Source: Opisthocomus hoazin (Eukaryota > Chordata > Aves > Opisthocomiformes > Opisthocomidae). From it: a stretch of DNA of 64,000 nucleotides. The position numbers and the translations under genes were made by a program. The DNA lies in NCBI RefSeq assembly GCF_030867145.1, contig NC_134454.1, positions 69,298,308 to 69,362,307 of the forward strand, written 5' to 3'. How positions within the stretch are numbered: the first letter of the stretch is position 1; the number at the start of each line of letters is the position of its first letter. A model generated the notes under the pieces. It saw only the letters and a program-made list of their open reading frames with translations, was not told the origin of the DNA and did not search any database. Below are positions 52,974 to 64,000 of the stretch, piece after piece.

Positions 52974-55900
52974 ATATCATGCCTTTTGGCATAAAGCTTC
53001 ATTTTCAGTACCTCTTTTAAACTAATGTGATCTGACATCTTTAAATCTCATCACTTGACACTGATGTGGAGATGGAAATGTAACAGTTATTATGAATATT
53101 TAATTATGATAGCTGATATAAATCCTCCTTCCCCCACTCTCTCTGTCCTCTTTTCACAACAAAAGCACAAAACAGAGTAATTCTCTATCTGATGAGGGAC
53201 TGTGGGGAGATAGAATTCATGTCCTTGTCTAAATTTATGTGCATTAAATCCAACCACAAATAGTTTGTTGAGGCTATACAAGTGTTTGGGGTCTGTGGAT
53301 CCGTAGGACTACTAGTTGTTGTGTTTTAGCTTAGAAGTGTTCTGCTGTGTTCAGGGATGAAGATAAATTTAACCTCTATGAATGACTCTTTGGTTACCAC
53401 CATTTTCAGTTGCACCATGGCATATAAATGGGTGTCGTGTAAGGTTATGTCTGCTTGCCTGACTGTCACCCTAAGAACTGAAAACACCAATTATGGATGG
53501 GCTTCAGATAAAGACTAAACTTGCAAATGTTCAGGTTGCTGGAAACTTCCTAAAAGGCTGTGACTTGTGACTGGACTGGATTTAGTTCTTTGGAACAGAA
53601 TCTGGAGATATTTTTGTATGAGTTACATCTGAATCAGAAATACTGCAAGAGCAACATTTTTGTCTCCATCTGGCATTTCATCTTCTGGTTGCAGATGGGG
53701 AAAAGAGAAGAACAAAAATATAAAATATGCTTAGCAAACAAGGATAGCCAACAGCCTAAAGCTTTAGAAAAAATTTTTTACAGTATCAATTTTACATCTT
53801 GGTTTAGTGCTGTGAATGCAATTGCCACTGCAGGAATTCCACTGTGGTTAGTTTTCATGGGAGTCAGTGCTTTTAATTTGAATGTAGGACCTGTGATATC
53901 TGTTGTAACTTGCCTTTAAAAGAAAAAGCTTTTAAGAAAAATTCCTTTTCCATCCACTGTGGCTCTCAATGCCTCCATGACGGCACACAAACACTCTGTA
54001 ATAAAACCTCAGGGATTTCTCATTGTGTAAATTACAGTCTGGACTTGATATAATCATTTTATGTTTTCCCTCCTCATAGCACCCACAATAAGAGGGATGT
54101 GGCTGTAATATTGAAGACTGGGATAATTTTTGATTGAAAAGCAGCCTATAAGTCCTCTAGGGAGTTACCAGTGAGATGCAGTGGGGTGTTATCTTGCCTT
54201 AATGGTGAGCAGATGGGTACAGTTAGGTAACACTAGATTTTTTTGTCAAGGTCTCTTGAGCTAAGCTTTCTGTCCTGTGTCTCTAAGTCATGCAGTAAAA
54301 AATATGCATCTCTATCATAGAGCCATAGAGACATACTGACAGAAGTACGTGACCGTGGCAGAAATTGTGCTACGAGCAGAAAATTAGACATAAGCAGACA
54401 GATATATTTTCTGTGTTAACGAAGTCTGAAAAAAGACAGAGAAACAATTCTTCTTGAAAATAGTATAAATAAACCAAATCCAATGGTCTCATTGTGGCAA
54501 CAGTGTCCTTTTAAATGTTGTGAATTTTTTATTTGTTAGTAGACAATAATATAGTGGAGTAGTTTCCTAGACATGTTTTTTTTTCACACCATAAAAATAA
54601 TTCTGATTAACGCAAATTTGAGTTGCATTTACACATCAAAAGGAAAGCCTACTCTCAAGTGGTCATTCTGATGTTTTTTTCCAGGTATCTCTTTTGCATC
54701 AGTAAGCAATGGTACATTCTCTGGAAGCATCTGTCATTTCTTCGTTTGGATGATTTAGTAATAATTCCAGCCATAGAAAATATAGGTATGCTTTCATTTT
54801 TTAGAATATGCTTATGATGCAGGAAGACCTCTGATGCCTTGCATTATGTGTTGTGGACTGATATTGAAGATAACCATACTAACAAAAAATTCTAATAGTA
54901 GCCACTGCTATCATCCATGACACTGGTGTAGTCACATATGTATTATCTATTTAAGTGTAAAGTATTGTGACATAATCACTCTGTATTTGCAGCAAAAGTA
55001 GCTGCACCTCCAAGAGTTTTTAAGTGTCATCAGCATCTCATTTTACTGGAGGCAATCTCGTTTTACTGGACGTAGATGCAGAAATCTTTAGTTGCCATGT
55101 AAAAGATTGCTTGGATAGCTCTAGGGAGATTTCTTTAAAATCTTGCTGCATCACACACATTTTAATTACAATTAATGAAGTCCATATGAAAGATTTAGTT
55201 TATTTAAAAGCCCAGCATGTAATCCATCATGTAAATTAAGTAAAGAATCCTCCAAACTTTCATTCAAGTACTGACTGAAGTCTTAGTCTCTGTACGCTCA
55301 GTTCCACCCAGCCTGTCACAGTGCGTGAGTATGGAGGCCTTATCTGAAAAAACACGGACGTGATGGAATGAAACATGTTGCAAACATCCTGCAGGAAAGT
55401 TGAGGTGCAAAGCCTGAATTGTTGTGGCTTAAGAAGGGTTACAGCTTAAGAAATTTTTCTCAGTCTGTGTCCAGCGAACCACTGATCCCCGAAGACTCTG
55501 CTCTCAGCCCTTTACTTTTCCTTACAATGAAAGTCTAACCAGCCTGGTTGTTACGTTGTCATTTGTTCACAGGTTTTGGCTGTGATATCTGTTTAATTAG
55601 TGATGTGTCATTAGGAAGTGCCTAAGGATACTAAGGTGGAGGATTATTTTAGAGATGAAAGGAAACTGAAGAGTGCTCTTCCCATCTGTATTGTATTTTG
55701 CATGCAGGGACCCTGAAGTGTATGTGTTTGCAGTAGAAGTTAGAATAAACAAGATAAAGGAAGTCTGTCCTCTTCGATTCCCTCGTACCAGCCAGGCACT
55801 GAAAAATAAATAGACCGTACCCAGCTGGGAATTCTTGCGTGGTGTGGGCCTTTGTGAATATGGTGCTGGCATAGCCACCACTTCTTCCTTTACCTGCAGG

Positions 55901-58900
55901 TTCCAGCACAGGCATGAACAAGAGAAGCACCCAGAAATTACACTTTGTGGCAGATTATTCTGTGGGAACATTACTTGTCAATGCAAGCTGTAGCCGTTTC
56001 TCTGCTACACTTTCCTAAGCTTGGGTAAAACTTTGACATACCAGTGAACTCGATAGTAGATCTGTCTATTACTGAGATCTGGTACTAGATCTGCTTTGCT
56101 ATTAAGTCCAGTAAAATTAGAGGTCCAGCATCTACCTGCATTTAGCAAGCAGTGAGGAGACTGAGCTGCAAAGATCAGCCAGATTCTCAGAGGCAGAGAT
56201 GAGAAGAAGAGCCCAGCCATGCCCCTGTTTCAGCCTTCGTGCATGTGTACACAATGAGACAGTGTTTGCACAGGAAGATTGTCTGCTGTAGGAAATTATT
56301 TCAACACCTGAGTGCTAGACGTGACATTTACGTCTAACTTAGCCTCCTGTATGAATCCTGCATTTCCTTTCTGATTTCACTGCAGCATTTTAATATATTT
56401 GTGGTCTTTCTTTTATTAGTCTTTTTTTAAGGTGTTTTAATTTTTAGTTTAAATGTGAAGGTGAGACCTGTGTTGAGGTTGAGACTTTTTGCCAAAGGTT
56501 ACGCTGCTATGAATTTTTACAGCTGAGCTCTGAGACATGAAAATAGAGATTTATAGGGGAATCCTGACAGACTGTTAATGAAGGCAGAGCTGTAAAGTAG
56601 TTACAGATTAGAAATACATCCCAATTGATATGTATTTCTGTAAAGTACCAGAACAGCTTTGCACTGCATGTTCCCTCCCACCTCCAGGAAGAGACAAGGC
56701 TCTGCAATGTGAAAAAGGAATTCTTACTATTTTAAAAAGTGTTCAGACACGTCCTGCACCTTCTGCTAGGAAGTCATACAGTCAAGTGCTTACTAATACA
56801 GAGTGACTAACCTTCCATTGAGCTATCATTGACACAAGCTTTGTGTCAAAGCTTTCACTGTGCAAACATGACCTATCTTTGTCACAGATTCCTGCTGTCA
56901 ACCTTTTCCTATCACTGACTTTACTTCATTATTTCTGACCATATTTAAATAAGGCAGTTTTCCTGCCTATTTTTTTTCTGATATGAATGTTCCTTTTCAG
57001 GGCATAATTACTCCATGCACCAACTGACCTATATAGACTTGACTGTCTACCAAATGGATAACGCTTAAATAAAGAATCAAGAGAGTAACAGAAGAGGTCC
57101 TGTTGCCCTGAGACTGTCCTTCTCTCTTAGCAAATGCACTCATTCTGAAATGCTCCTTGGGTTAGAAAGCTGTAGTGACTAATACAGTGTGAGATGTTTA
57201 TTGAAGTGTTGCATCTTCAAAGTTTTGCTGCCTCATTTCTTCTGGGTAGCTGCAGCTTTGGATTTGTCCTGGTTTTAACTGAAACCACTATATTCTACAA
57301 GCCTGCAAGTGTGTCATTTTGAGAACTTACCTTTTTGCAGATTCAGATACCAAAATTCAAGTATTCACAAACTTTCTATTGCTCATATAAGTGAAGATAT
57401 GCATAGTTACAGGGATATTTGTTACTACGAGTTATTTTTTGTCTATCCCGGCACTATCATCTCTGTGTGAACTTGCTGCTTTGTGATGAGAGAGGCATTC
57501 ATTAAAAAAGAGACTGAGGCTGCCACACTTAACAACATTTATCATGCCTGATGCTGCAGGGGAATCCAAAGCCTTACCTTCAGCCTCGATACAGTGTACA
57601 CGGAGCGCTCAACTCCTTGGGATGAGATTCTGCTTAGGAGAGAACTGTAAAAGATTCCTCGAGTACTCCCATTTGAACCATGACAACAGAAGTGTGTCTT
57701 AAATCCCATGCATCGCCAAGGCTTTTTCACCGTCATCAATGATCTCTGGCATCCCTCCACCCATGAAGGATTCAGAACCCAATAACCTGGAGCGAGGTAC
57801 TTCTCCCATTCATCCAAGCCTATTGCTTCAGGAATGCAGCGTCATATTCCAAGTCTGTACTTAGGGCAGTGAGCGAAGCTCATGAGTCCCAGGCCTATTC
57901 TAGGGAAAGACCTCATTTCACGCTAAACAGTCACTGCATAAGATGCAGAAATGCCTTTTGGCACCCATGGAAGGCACCGCTCACAGCTGCCAGAGGACAG
58001 CAGGAGTGTCTTCCTACACAAGAGAGTCGGCTCACTTTCTCACCCAAAGAATCTTTAATCTCTGTGCAGAAGCAGAGCTTCAGCTGAAGTGGGGAGTACC
58101 CTTTTTCCCAGAATAACTTGCACTTTGTTGTAGTGAAACTTTTTTTTTTTTTAAATGATTGCATATGCTTCTTAGCAGTGAACAGCTTAACTTCTTATTC
58201 TGTTAATACTCCGGCAACAAGTTTGTTCTTCCCATCTAAAACTTTGCTTCTTAATGTCAGTAGCACAGGGTGAGCTCAGTGTGGGCACAAACACCAGAAC
58301 TCTTGGCTTCTTGTGACAATTCTTTAATTATTGGTACAGTTTTCAGTATAATTTTTTAAAAAGTGATTTGCATGACAGTACCTCTGTGGCAATCCAATGT
58401 CAGTGATCTGGCATCAGTAAAAAGAATTTAAAAGAAACCACTGTTCTGAATTTGTTATTCCTTTCCACATTTACTTCTATGAAATCTTAACATTTTATAG
58501 CTCTTCTAGAGCTTCCATGTGATTCCCAACCTGCAAAAAAAAGAGTGTCAAAGAAATAAACACCTTACTGGAGAAATACAGCAAAATTTCTGAGCGAATT
58601 GAGGGAACTTGGACACAGGAGGGGAGGACACCATATTTCAATCTTTTTGAAAAAACATGAACTGACACTTCTAAAACCAGTTGGTATGAAGAAGTCATTA
58701 GAAGTTTGTACAAAGAAGCCAGTTATTAGATCATTGCAATTGTTTCCTGTTTTCATTTTAATTAGTTTCTTGAGGGGCTGAACAATTGATTGTCATCATT
58801 CTTGGAAGCTCCAGTTCTCCCACTTCTTTGCCATTTTTCTCTGCTGGCACATAATGTCTTTAGGTGTTCTTTGCTGAGAAATAGTTTAGTTAACGGTCAT

Positions 58901-60853
58901 CTCACTCAGTACCGTTGTATTCTAACTAATTGTAAAAAGTTAAACAACCATATAAAGATCAGATCACTAGATCAAAGAGATTACTTTAAGAAATATTTTT
59001 ATCATGCATCCCAAACTTTGTTTGTCGCCAAAGTAAAATCCGAGATTTTTTTGAGAAAAAAGGCAGGTTTTGTGTGAGTGTCAGCTGAGCATTCAGATAC
59101 TTAAGATACCTCTGAGTCTTATGAATAGGAGTCTATGTATGCTTGTGATTAAAATGAGTAATTACTTACGAATAAACTCTTGTTGAAGAGCTATTGGAAG
59201 AGTGCTGACATGCCCTGAACTTGAACACCGCAGGGTGTCTTGGAGATCTGCAAGAACAAATGATCAGTGAGCTGTAATGGCACTGTGAGCCACAGTGACC
59301 TTGTCACAAACTCTGAGAAATTATTAGGCTCTTAACTTGACCCATAAGGGTGAATTTTACAAGAACACATTATTACTATCTGGATACGCCTACATTTCTC
59401 TTCGGTATTTCTCCCTCATTTCCTTTAAAGTGAATCTCTGGCTCCAGCAGCAAATATGCTGTTTTGAAAGGCTTTCTCCACCCTACCTTTGTGCAATTGT
59501 TGGACTTTTTTTTTTGTTTGTGGGTTTCTCTTGCTGTGCACACTGTTAGTACTGGTATGGGAGCTTTATTGAGAGAGTTTCAAACCAGATTGAGTTAATT
59601 CTGTTGAGGAAAAACACTGAAAAATCCAAATCCTCCATGACAAAAATTCAACCTGCTACAGATGCCAAAACTGGCAGTTTCACTATTTTGCTGCTATGTC
59701 TGAAGTGGTAAAGTGTCTTCTGAAAAGTTTTTCTTTCAGAAACTTGCAAATATGAGAGTGTACACTTACAGTTCTCGATATACTTTTCAGGAAGCATAAA
59801 TGAAACTCTAGGTGCGCAAAAGTAGTACTGTGTCATACTCTTACAAAGGTATATCTCACAGGTCCTGTCCTGTCTGAGCACGCTACCTTGATGGAAATAA
59901 ATGGAAGCCCTGCTGTTGACAGCACACAATTTCTCAGATATCACGGAGGTCAAAAACATGGTGAAAATACACACCAGTCCTATGGCTACGGCATGTACAA
60001 TTAACACCCTGGGTTAGGCTTGGAATAGCAGACTAGTTGATGCGTAAGCATGTGTTCATTTAGAAAGTGGTTGTTAACAATATGGTAAGAGTCTACCCAA
60101 GAAGGCTGGTAGTCTGCATCATTCCTGTACAATAAGAACTTTTGGGAATTGTTCTGCACAGAGGAGGGTACTATACCTTTATGAGACTCTGGTACAGACA
60201 AATTGGATTGAGGGAATGTGCTGTGAAGTTACCCAGGCTGAGCAGGGTGCAGGGACTTGGTGTGAACCTGGCCTCTGCCAGAGGCTTATCTCCAATTACA
60301 GAGCAACTCTGCAATATAACTCTCTTTGTCAATGGTGCTTGCAAAGGAGAAGGGAGAAGAGAGTAGAGAGAAAGAACTTGAGTAACCATAGCTGTTCAGA
60401 GAGCCATGTGTGGCTGTGTGCTGCATGAGGCACCAAACTAGCTTGAGGGTCCCTGCTAAATTCATGTCTGCCAAGGGCAGCTCACTGCTAATGGAGTGGC
60501 TTGCAAGGTGCAGGCTTTAGGGACTGTTTGGGATTGTTTGAAGGTTCAGGTGAAAGGTAAGTTGACTTGGTCAATTTTCCCAGTGAACTTAGTCAGAGGT
60601 GTGAGGGACAATTCTCCTTTGGTGGAGATTTCTCTCCCAGTTGGCTGTGTTAGCTTGCTATCTGTTCCAGCAGTGCTGTGAGAGAGCATGTCCTCAGACT
60701 GTTAGCCTATCTCTCTTCTGTCTGTCTTTTCATTCCTGAAGTCCGTCTGTCTTAATCACGTGGCAGTCAGGAAGGACAGCCAAGACTGTTTTGCTGGCTG
60801 GTATTCAGCTCCCTACCGTGTTTCATCAATGAATGAAGCAGAATGATGCTGCA

Positions 60854-60881
60854 GAATGATTACTGGTGAATGATTACTGGT
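60854..60881. repeat. Perfect 14-base tandem duplication
   Basis: GAATGATTACTGGT occurs twice with no gap at 60854-60867 and 60868-60881. A related GAATGAT begins at 60841. Confidence 0.95.
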
Positions 60882-63800
60882 GTGTTGCACTGATACCTTG
60901 CCAGCAGATCAATTGCTCTCGAGCCAAGTTTCCGTTCAGTATAGAGTTAATTGTAAACTTTGACAAAGAGTGGGCTGGCGAATACATCATGTAAAGTCAC
61001 ATAACAAGTGAGAACAGGTTCTGATTTAGCAGAATGATTAGCACTGAATAGATCTAATTCTTCATTTAGAAATTTGAGAGCCAAACCTTCACCTCAGACA
61101 TGATTCTTAGATTTATATTTGAATGCCTTGAATGTTGGGAAAATTTGGTTTTCAAATCCACTGGAATGGCTGGGACTGTTTCTTGTTTCCAGTCACCTGA
61201 AGTTTGGAAAATTCATGCAGGTGAGCCTGACAGTAATCATAGTCATGGTTTGCTGCTCATATTGGGATGAAGTGTAGTTCAGAATTATTTATGATGTTTA
61301 TAATTCCACATTTTACTGTAAAATTTTAAGTTATTCTTTTGTTGTGTAAGACCTCATGGGAAGGCAATAATTTCTTTTTCTGGCAAGTGTTACAACCTAA
61401 ACATGAGTTATCAGCAGGACTTCTTCCACTGTAAGTGCTGAATGAGCTTTATTTTCTTGTTCTGCAAAAACTGTTTTGTATAACTGTACAATCAAACCTG
61501 AAGACCAATAGCTATTTAAATGGGTGTAGTTGCATTGATGTTTCTGATAAAAAAATATTCTCCAGTTACATAATTCAAACAATCAAAATAAGCATTTGGC
61601 ACAACAGGTACGTGACAATAGATTTGTTGCTTTCAGTGACAGCCTGACCTCCTCATGATTGCATCCTCAAAGACGACCCAGAAAAAGAGCTTAAATGTTT
61701 AAAGATTCTTTCTTTCTGTTCTTGTTTCAATCAGTCAATCTATCACTGAGACTCATCTTACATTCGGTAGTACATGAAAGACAAATGATCTGAAAAGGAA
61801 TGCATCTCTACCAAAGAAAAGGATGCAATCTCACAGGCATCGAGTTGTCAGCAGCAATTCAGGGTCATTTTTGTGCTTACCCACACTGTCAGCAGAGTTG
61901 TTTATTTATGTATTTATTTACAGATTCGCAGAATTTCTGACATCCATGTGCATCAATATTTTTTCCTCATTTTTTCAGTCTATGGGCCTAGGAGTTCTGG
62001 GGAAGAAATGACATAATTTTCAAGCATGCTGAAGAAACTGTAAGTTCATAAGACCCGTATGAGAAAATTGTCCCTTACAGACAGAAGTTTGGAAGGGACA
62101 GATTAGTTGCTTTTAATATGTTTGGCAAAGCATATATACCGAAAAGGCTTTCTAACTTGTTCTGAAGATGTGAAACAGTAGTGAATGCTTAGCTCCCTTT
62201 GGGCCTCTATTCCAACAGCTAATTGCTTCATTTGTGAGAAGATCATGTCTTTTCCAGTATTCACATGATTTTTCTGACTCTATTCTGTACTTTTTCTAGT
62301 ATTTCAAAGTCTCATTAAATACAGCCAACAGCACTGATGTGCTCTAGTAATGTTTTACCAATCATCTACAGAAGGTAAAATTGTGTAGATCCTATTTTCA
62401 ATTTAGCTCCTACTAAGGAGCTCCTGCTTTGTCTCTTAGCTCCTATTTTCTCACTTTTTTATCAAAGGGTAGTAGTACCCAATTTGCCAATGTCTTTGGC
62501 CTTCAAGCTGAGGTTTTATTGCTTTTTCACCAGGATACCTACATCCTTTTCATGAGTAACTTTCCAAGATTCACTCATTTTATGTATGCAGTCTGCATCC
62601 ATTGTCCTTAGGAACTGTAAGGGATGTTTCTTTAAGCTATATATAATGTATTTTAATGAATCAGCTTAATTAGCTTTTGAGATTACACCGAGGGACCGTC
62701 TCACATAAAGGACAGTTGAAGAGGTTCTAAAATAAATCAATATAATGAACACTAATTGCTTAAGGCAGATGGTATTCTCTCTAGAGTTCTAAAAAACTCA
62801 GATATAAAATTGCTGAACTGCTAACGGTGATATTTAAATAAGCCTTACACTGAATGCTCTGGAACCAGAGGGTTAGAAGACAGCTAACACACCACCAATT
62901 TCAGAATCATTTCAGGGGTGATCCGAGGAACTATAGACAATGTTGATAAAACTGATAAAAATTATACTAAAGAATGAAATGAATTAATACACTTATAACT
63001 ACGATATGATGGCAAATAATCAACGCTTGGTTTGTACAGAAAATCATATCTCATAATTCTATCAAAATCCTTTGAAGAAATCATTGATGATATGAATTGT
63101 TTGGTAAAAATGATAGCGTTCACTTGGATTTTCAAAGTGCTTCTGTCACAGTTCCTCTCCAAAAGCTTTTAAGGAAAACATAGTGTTATGGAATGAGATC
63201 TTCTTGTAGGCCAATGATATATTCAAGTCAGGAATTAAAAGATAGAAATAAACTGTGAGTTTTCAGAGTGGAAGGAATGGAAGGATCTTCTTGGTACAGT
63301 CCATACAAAGCTATGATGAATCCTGTGCTGTTAAACATAGTCAAGAATAACTTCGAAACAAGATGAACATGACCATGTGTGATGATCCAAAGAGCTGCAG
63401 GAAAGCTCCATAATCAGTGACTGCACCATAAAATGGCAAATTAAACTACATGCTGATAGATGGAATGTAATGTGTTGAGGCAAACGGGCTTGTAACACTG
63501 TATATAACAAAAATGTTTGCCTTAACTAATTTCGCTTAGAAAGAATTATTATGAGGCCACTGCGGACAGTTCACTGAGAATTTCATCTCAGTGTTCAACA
63601 GCAGCCAAAAGCAAAAAAAAAACCTACATGGGATATTTGTAACAAACAGGACAGAAGAAGTCCTGTAGAAATCCGTGATATAAACATTCCAGTTACCTCC
63701 CACTTTCCCAAAAATGGTAAAAAGAAATAAAAAAACAATACAGAAAATAGCAGGAAAGGTAAGTAAAGGATTAGATACGTATACTGCGTAGCAATAGTCA

Positions 63801-64000
63801 ACCTGGGAACAACATATTTAAGGGAAGGTATAAGGATGTTTATAAAATCATGACTGTCAAGTAGAAGGCGAAGAGGACATTGTCAGATGGCACTTTCAAA
63901 ATAAGAGAAGGAGATACTTGTCCAGATAACACATGATTAATATGTGGAGTTTGGTGCTGCAAGGTGGTGAGAATGTTGAAGGATTACATGTTTTTGGAAG

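Larger units (their letters stand above)
51856..64000. other. Non-coding DNA, no gene recognised
   Basis: AT-rich sequence to the end of the window. Notable only for a run of 18 Cs at 52956-52973, a T tract near 58140-58151, a perfect 14-base tandem duplication at 60854-60881, and one unrecognised open frame ending at 53919. No exon of a neighbouring gene was recognised. Confidence 0.6.

Noticed and set aside
52000..64000. Search for exons of neighbouring genes expected from mammalian synteny (GAPT, RAB3C, PDE4D)
   Set aside because: No frame showed GTP-binding, phosphodiesterase or adaptor motifs.

Overview
This window looks like bird genomic DNA. It contains CR1 retroposons with the typical avian 3' ends (ATTCTATG and ATTCTGTG octamers), two solo LTRs that resemble avian ERVL LTRs, short introns, and a CpG-island gene surrounded by long AT-rich non-coding DNA. 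The one protein-coding gene I can support is a complete polo-like kinase 2 gene (PLK2, also called SNK), on the + strand in 14 coding exons from 17205 to 22618. In chicken this gene lies on chromosome Z, so Z linkage is likely here, but that is inference from synteny.

Layout: 1-10029 is upstream non-coding DNA with a small tandem duplication and a 19-T tract that may mark a retrocopy. 10030-13439 is a long, broken CR1 element interrupted by a solo ERVL-type LTR (11972-12387). 13440-16480 is the proximal upstream region and includes a CpG-bearing patch about 3 kb from the promoter. 16480-17760 is the PLK2 CpG island, holding a TATA box, a short 5' UTR half made of (GGCA)16, exon 1 and part of intron 1. 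17205-22618 is the PLK2 coding sequence. 22619 to about 23190 is the 3' UTR, with AU-rich elements and a poly(A) signal. From about 23200 to 64000 I find no convincing gene. That region holds three more + strand CR1 tails (28.5, 31.2 and 51.1 kb), one minus-strand CR1 (about 38.0-38.7 kb), a second solo LTR (45283-45944), a GC-rich patch near 29 kb, and simple-sequence tracts.

The PLK2 exons join in frame into a 665-residue protein: N-terminal tail, Ser/Thr kinase domain with all catalytic motifs, linker, and two polo boxes with the phosphopeptide-pincer residues present. The TATA promoter, CArG-like sequence, short 5' UTR and AU-rich 3' UTR agree with the known immediate-early behaviour of this gene. 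I do not find a clearly new biological system. The most useful follow-ups are the 5' UTR tetranucleotide repeat (the same CCTG/CAGG motif that expands in human myotonic dystrophy type 2), the weak intron-7 donor that could give a kinase-only product, a possible 5S-rRNA-derived relic near 46.9 kb, and the GC-rich patch near 29 kb.
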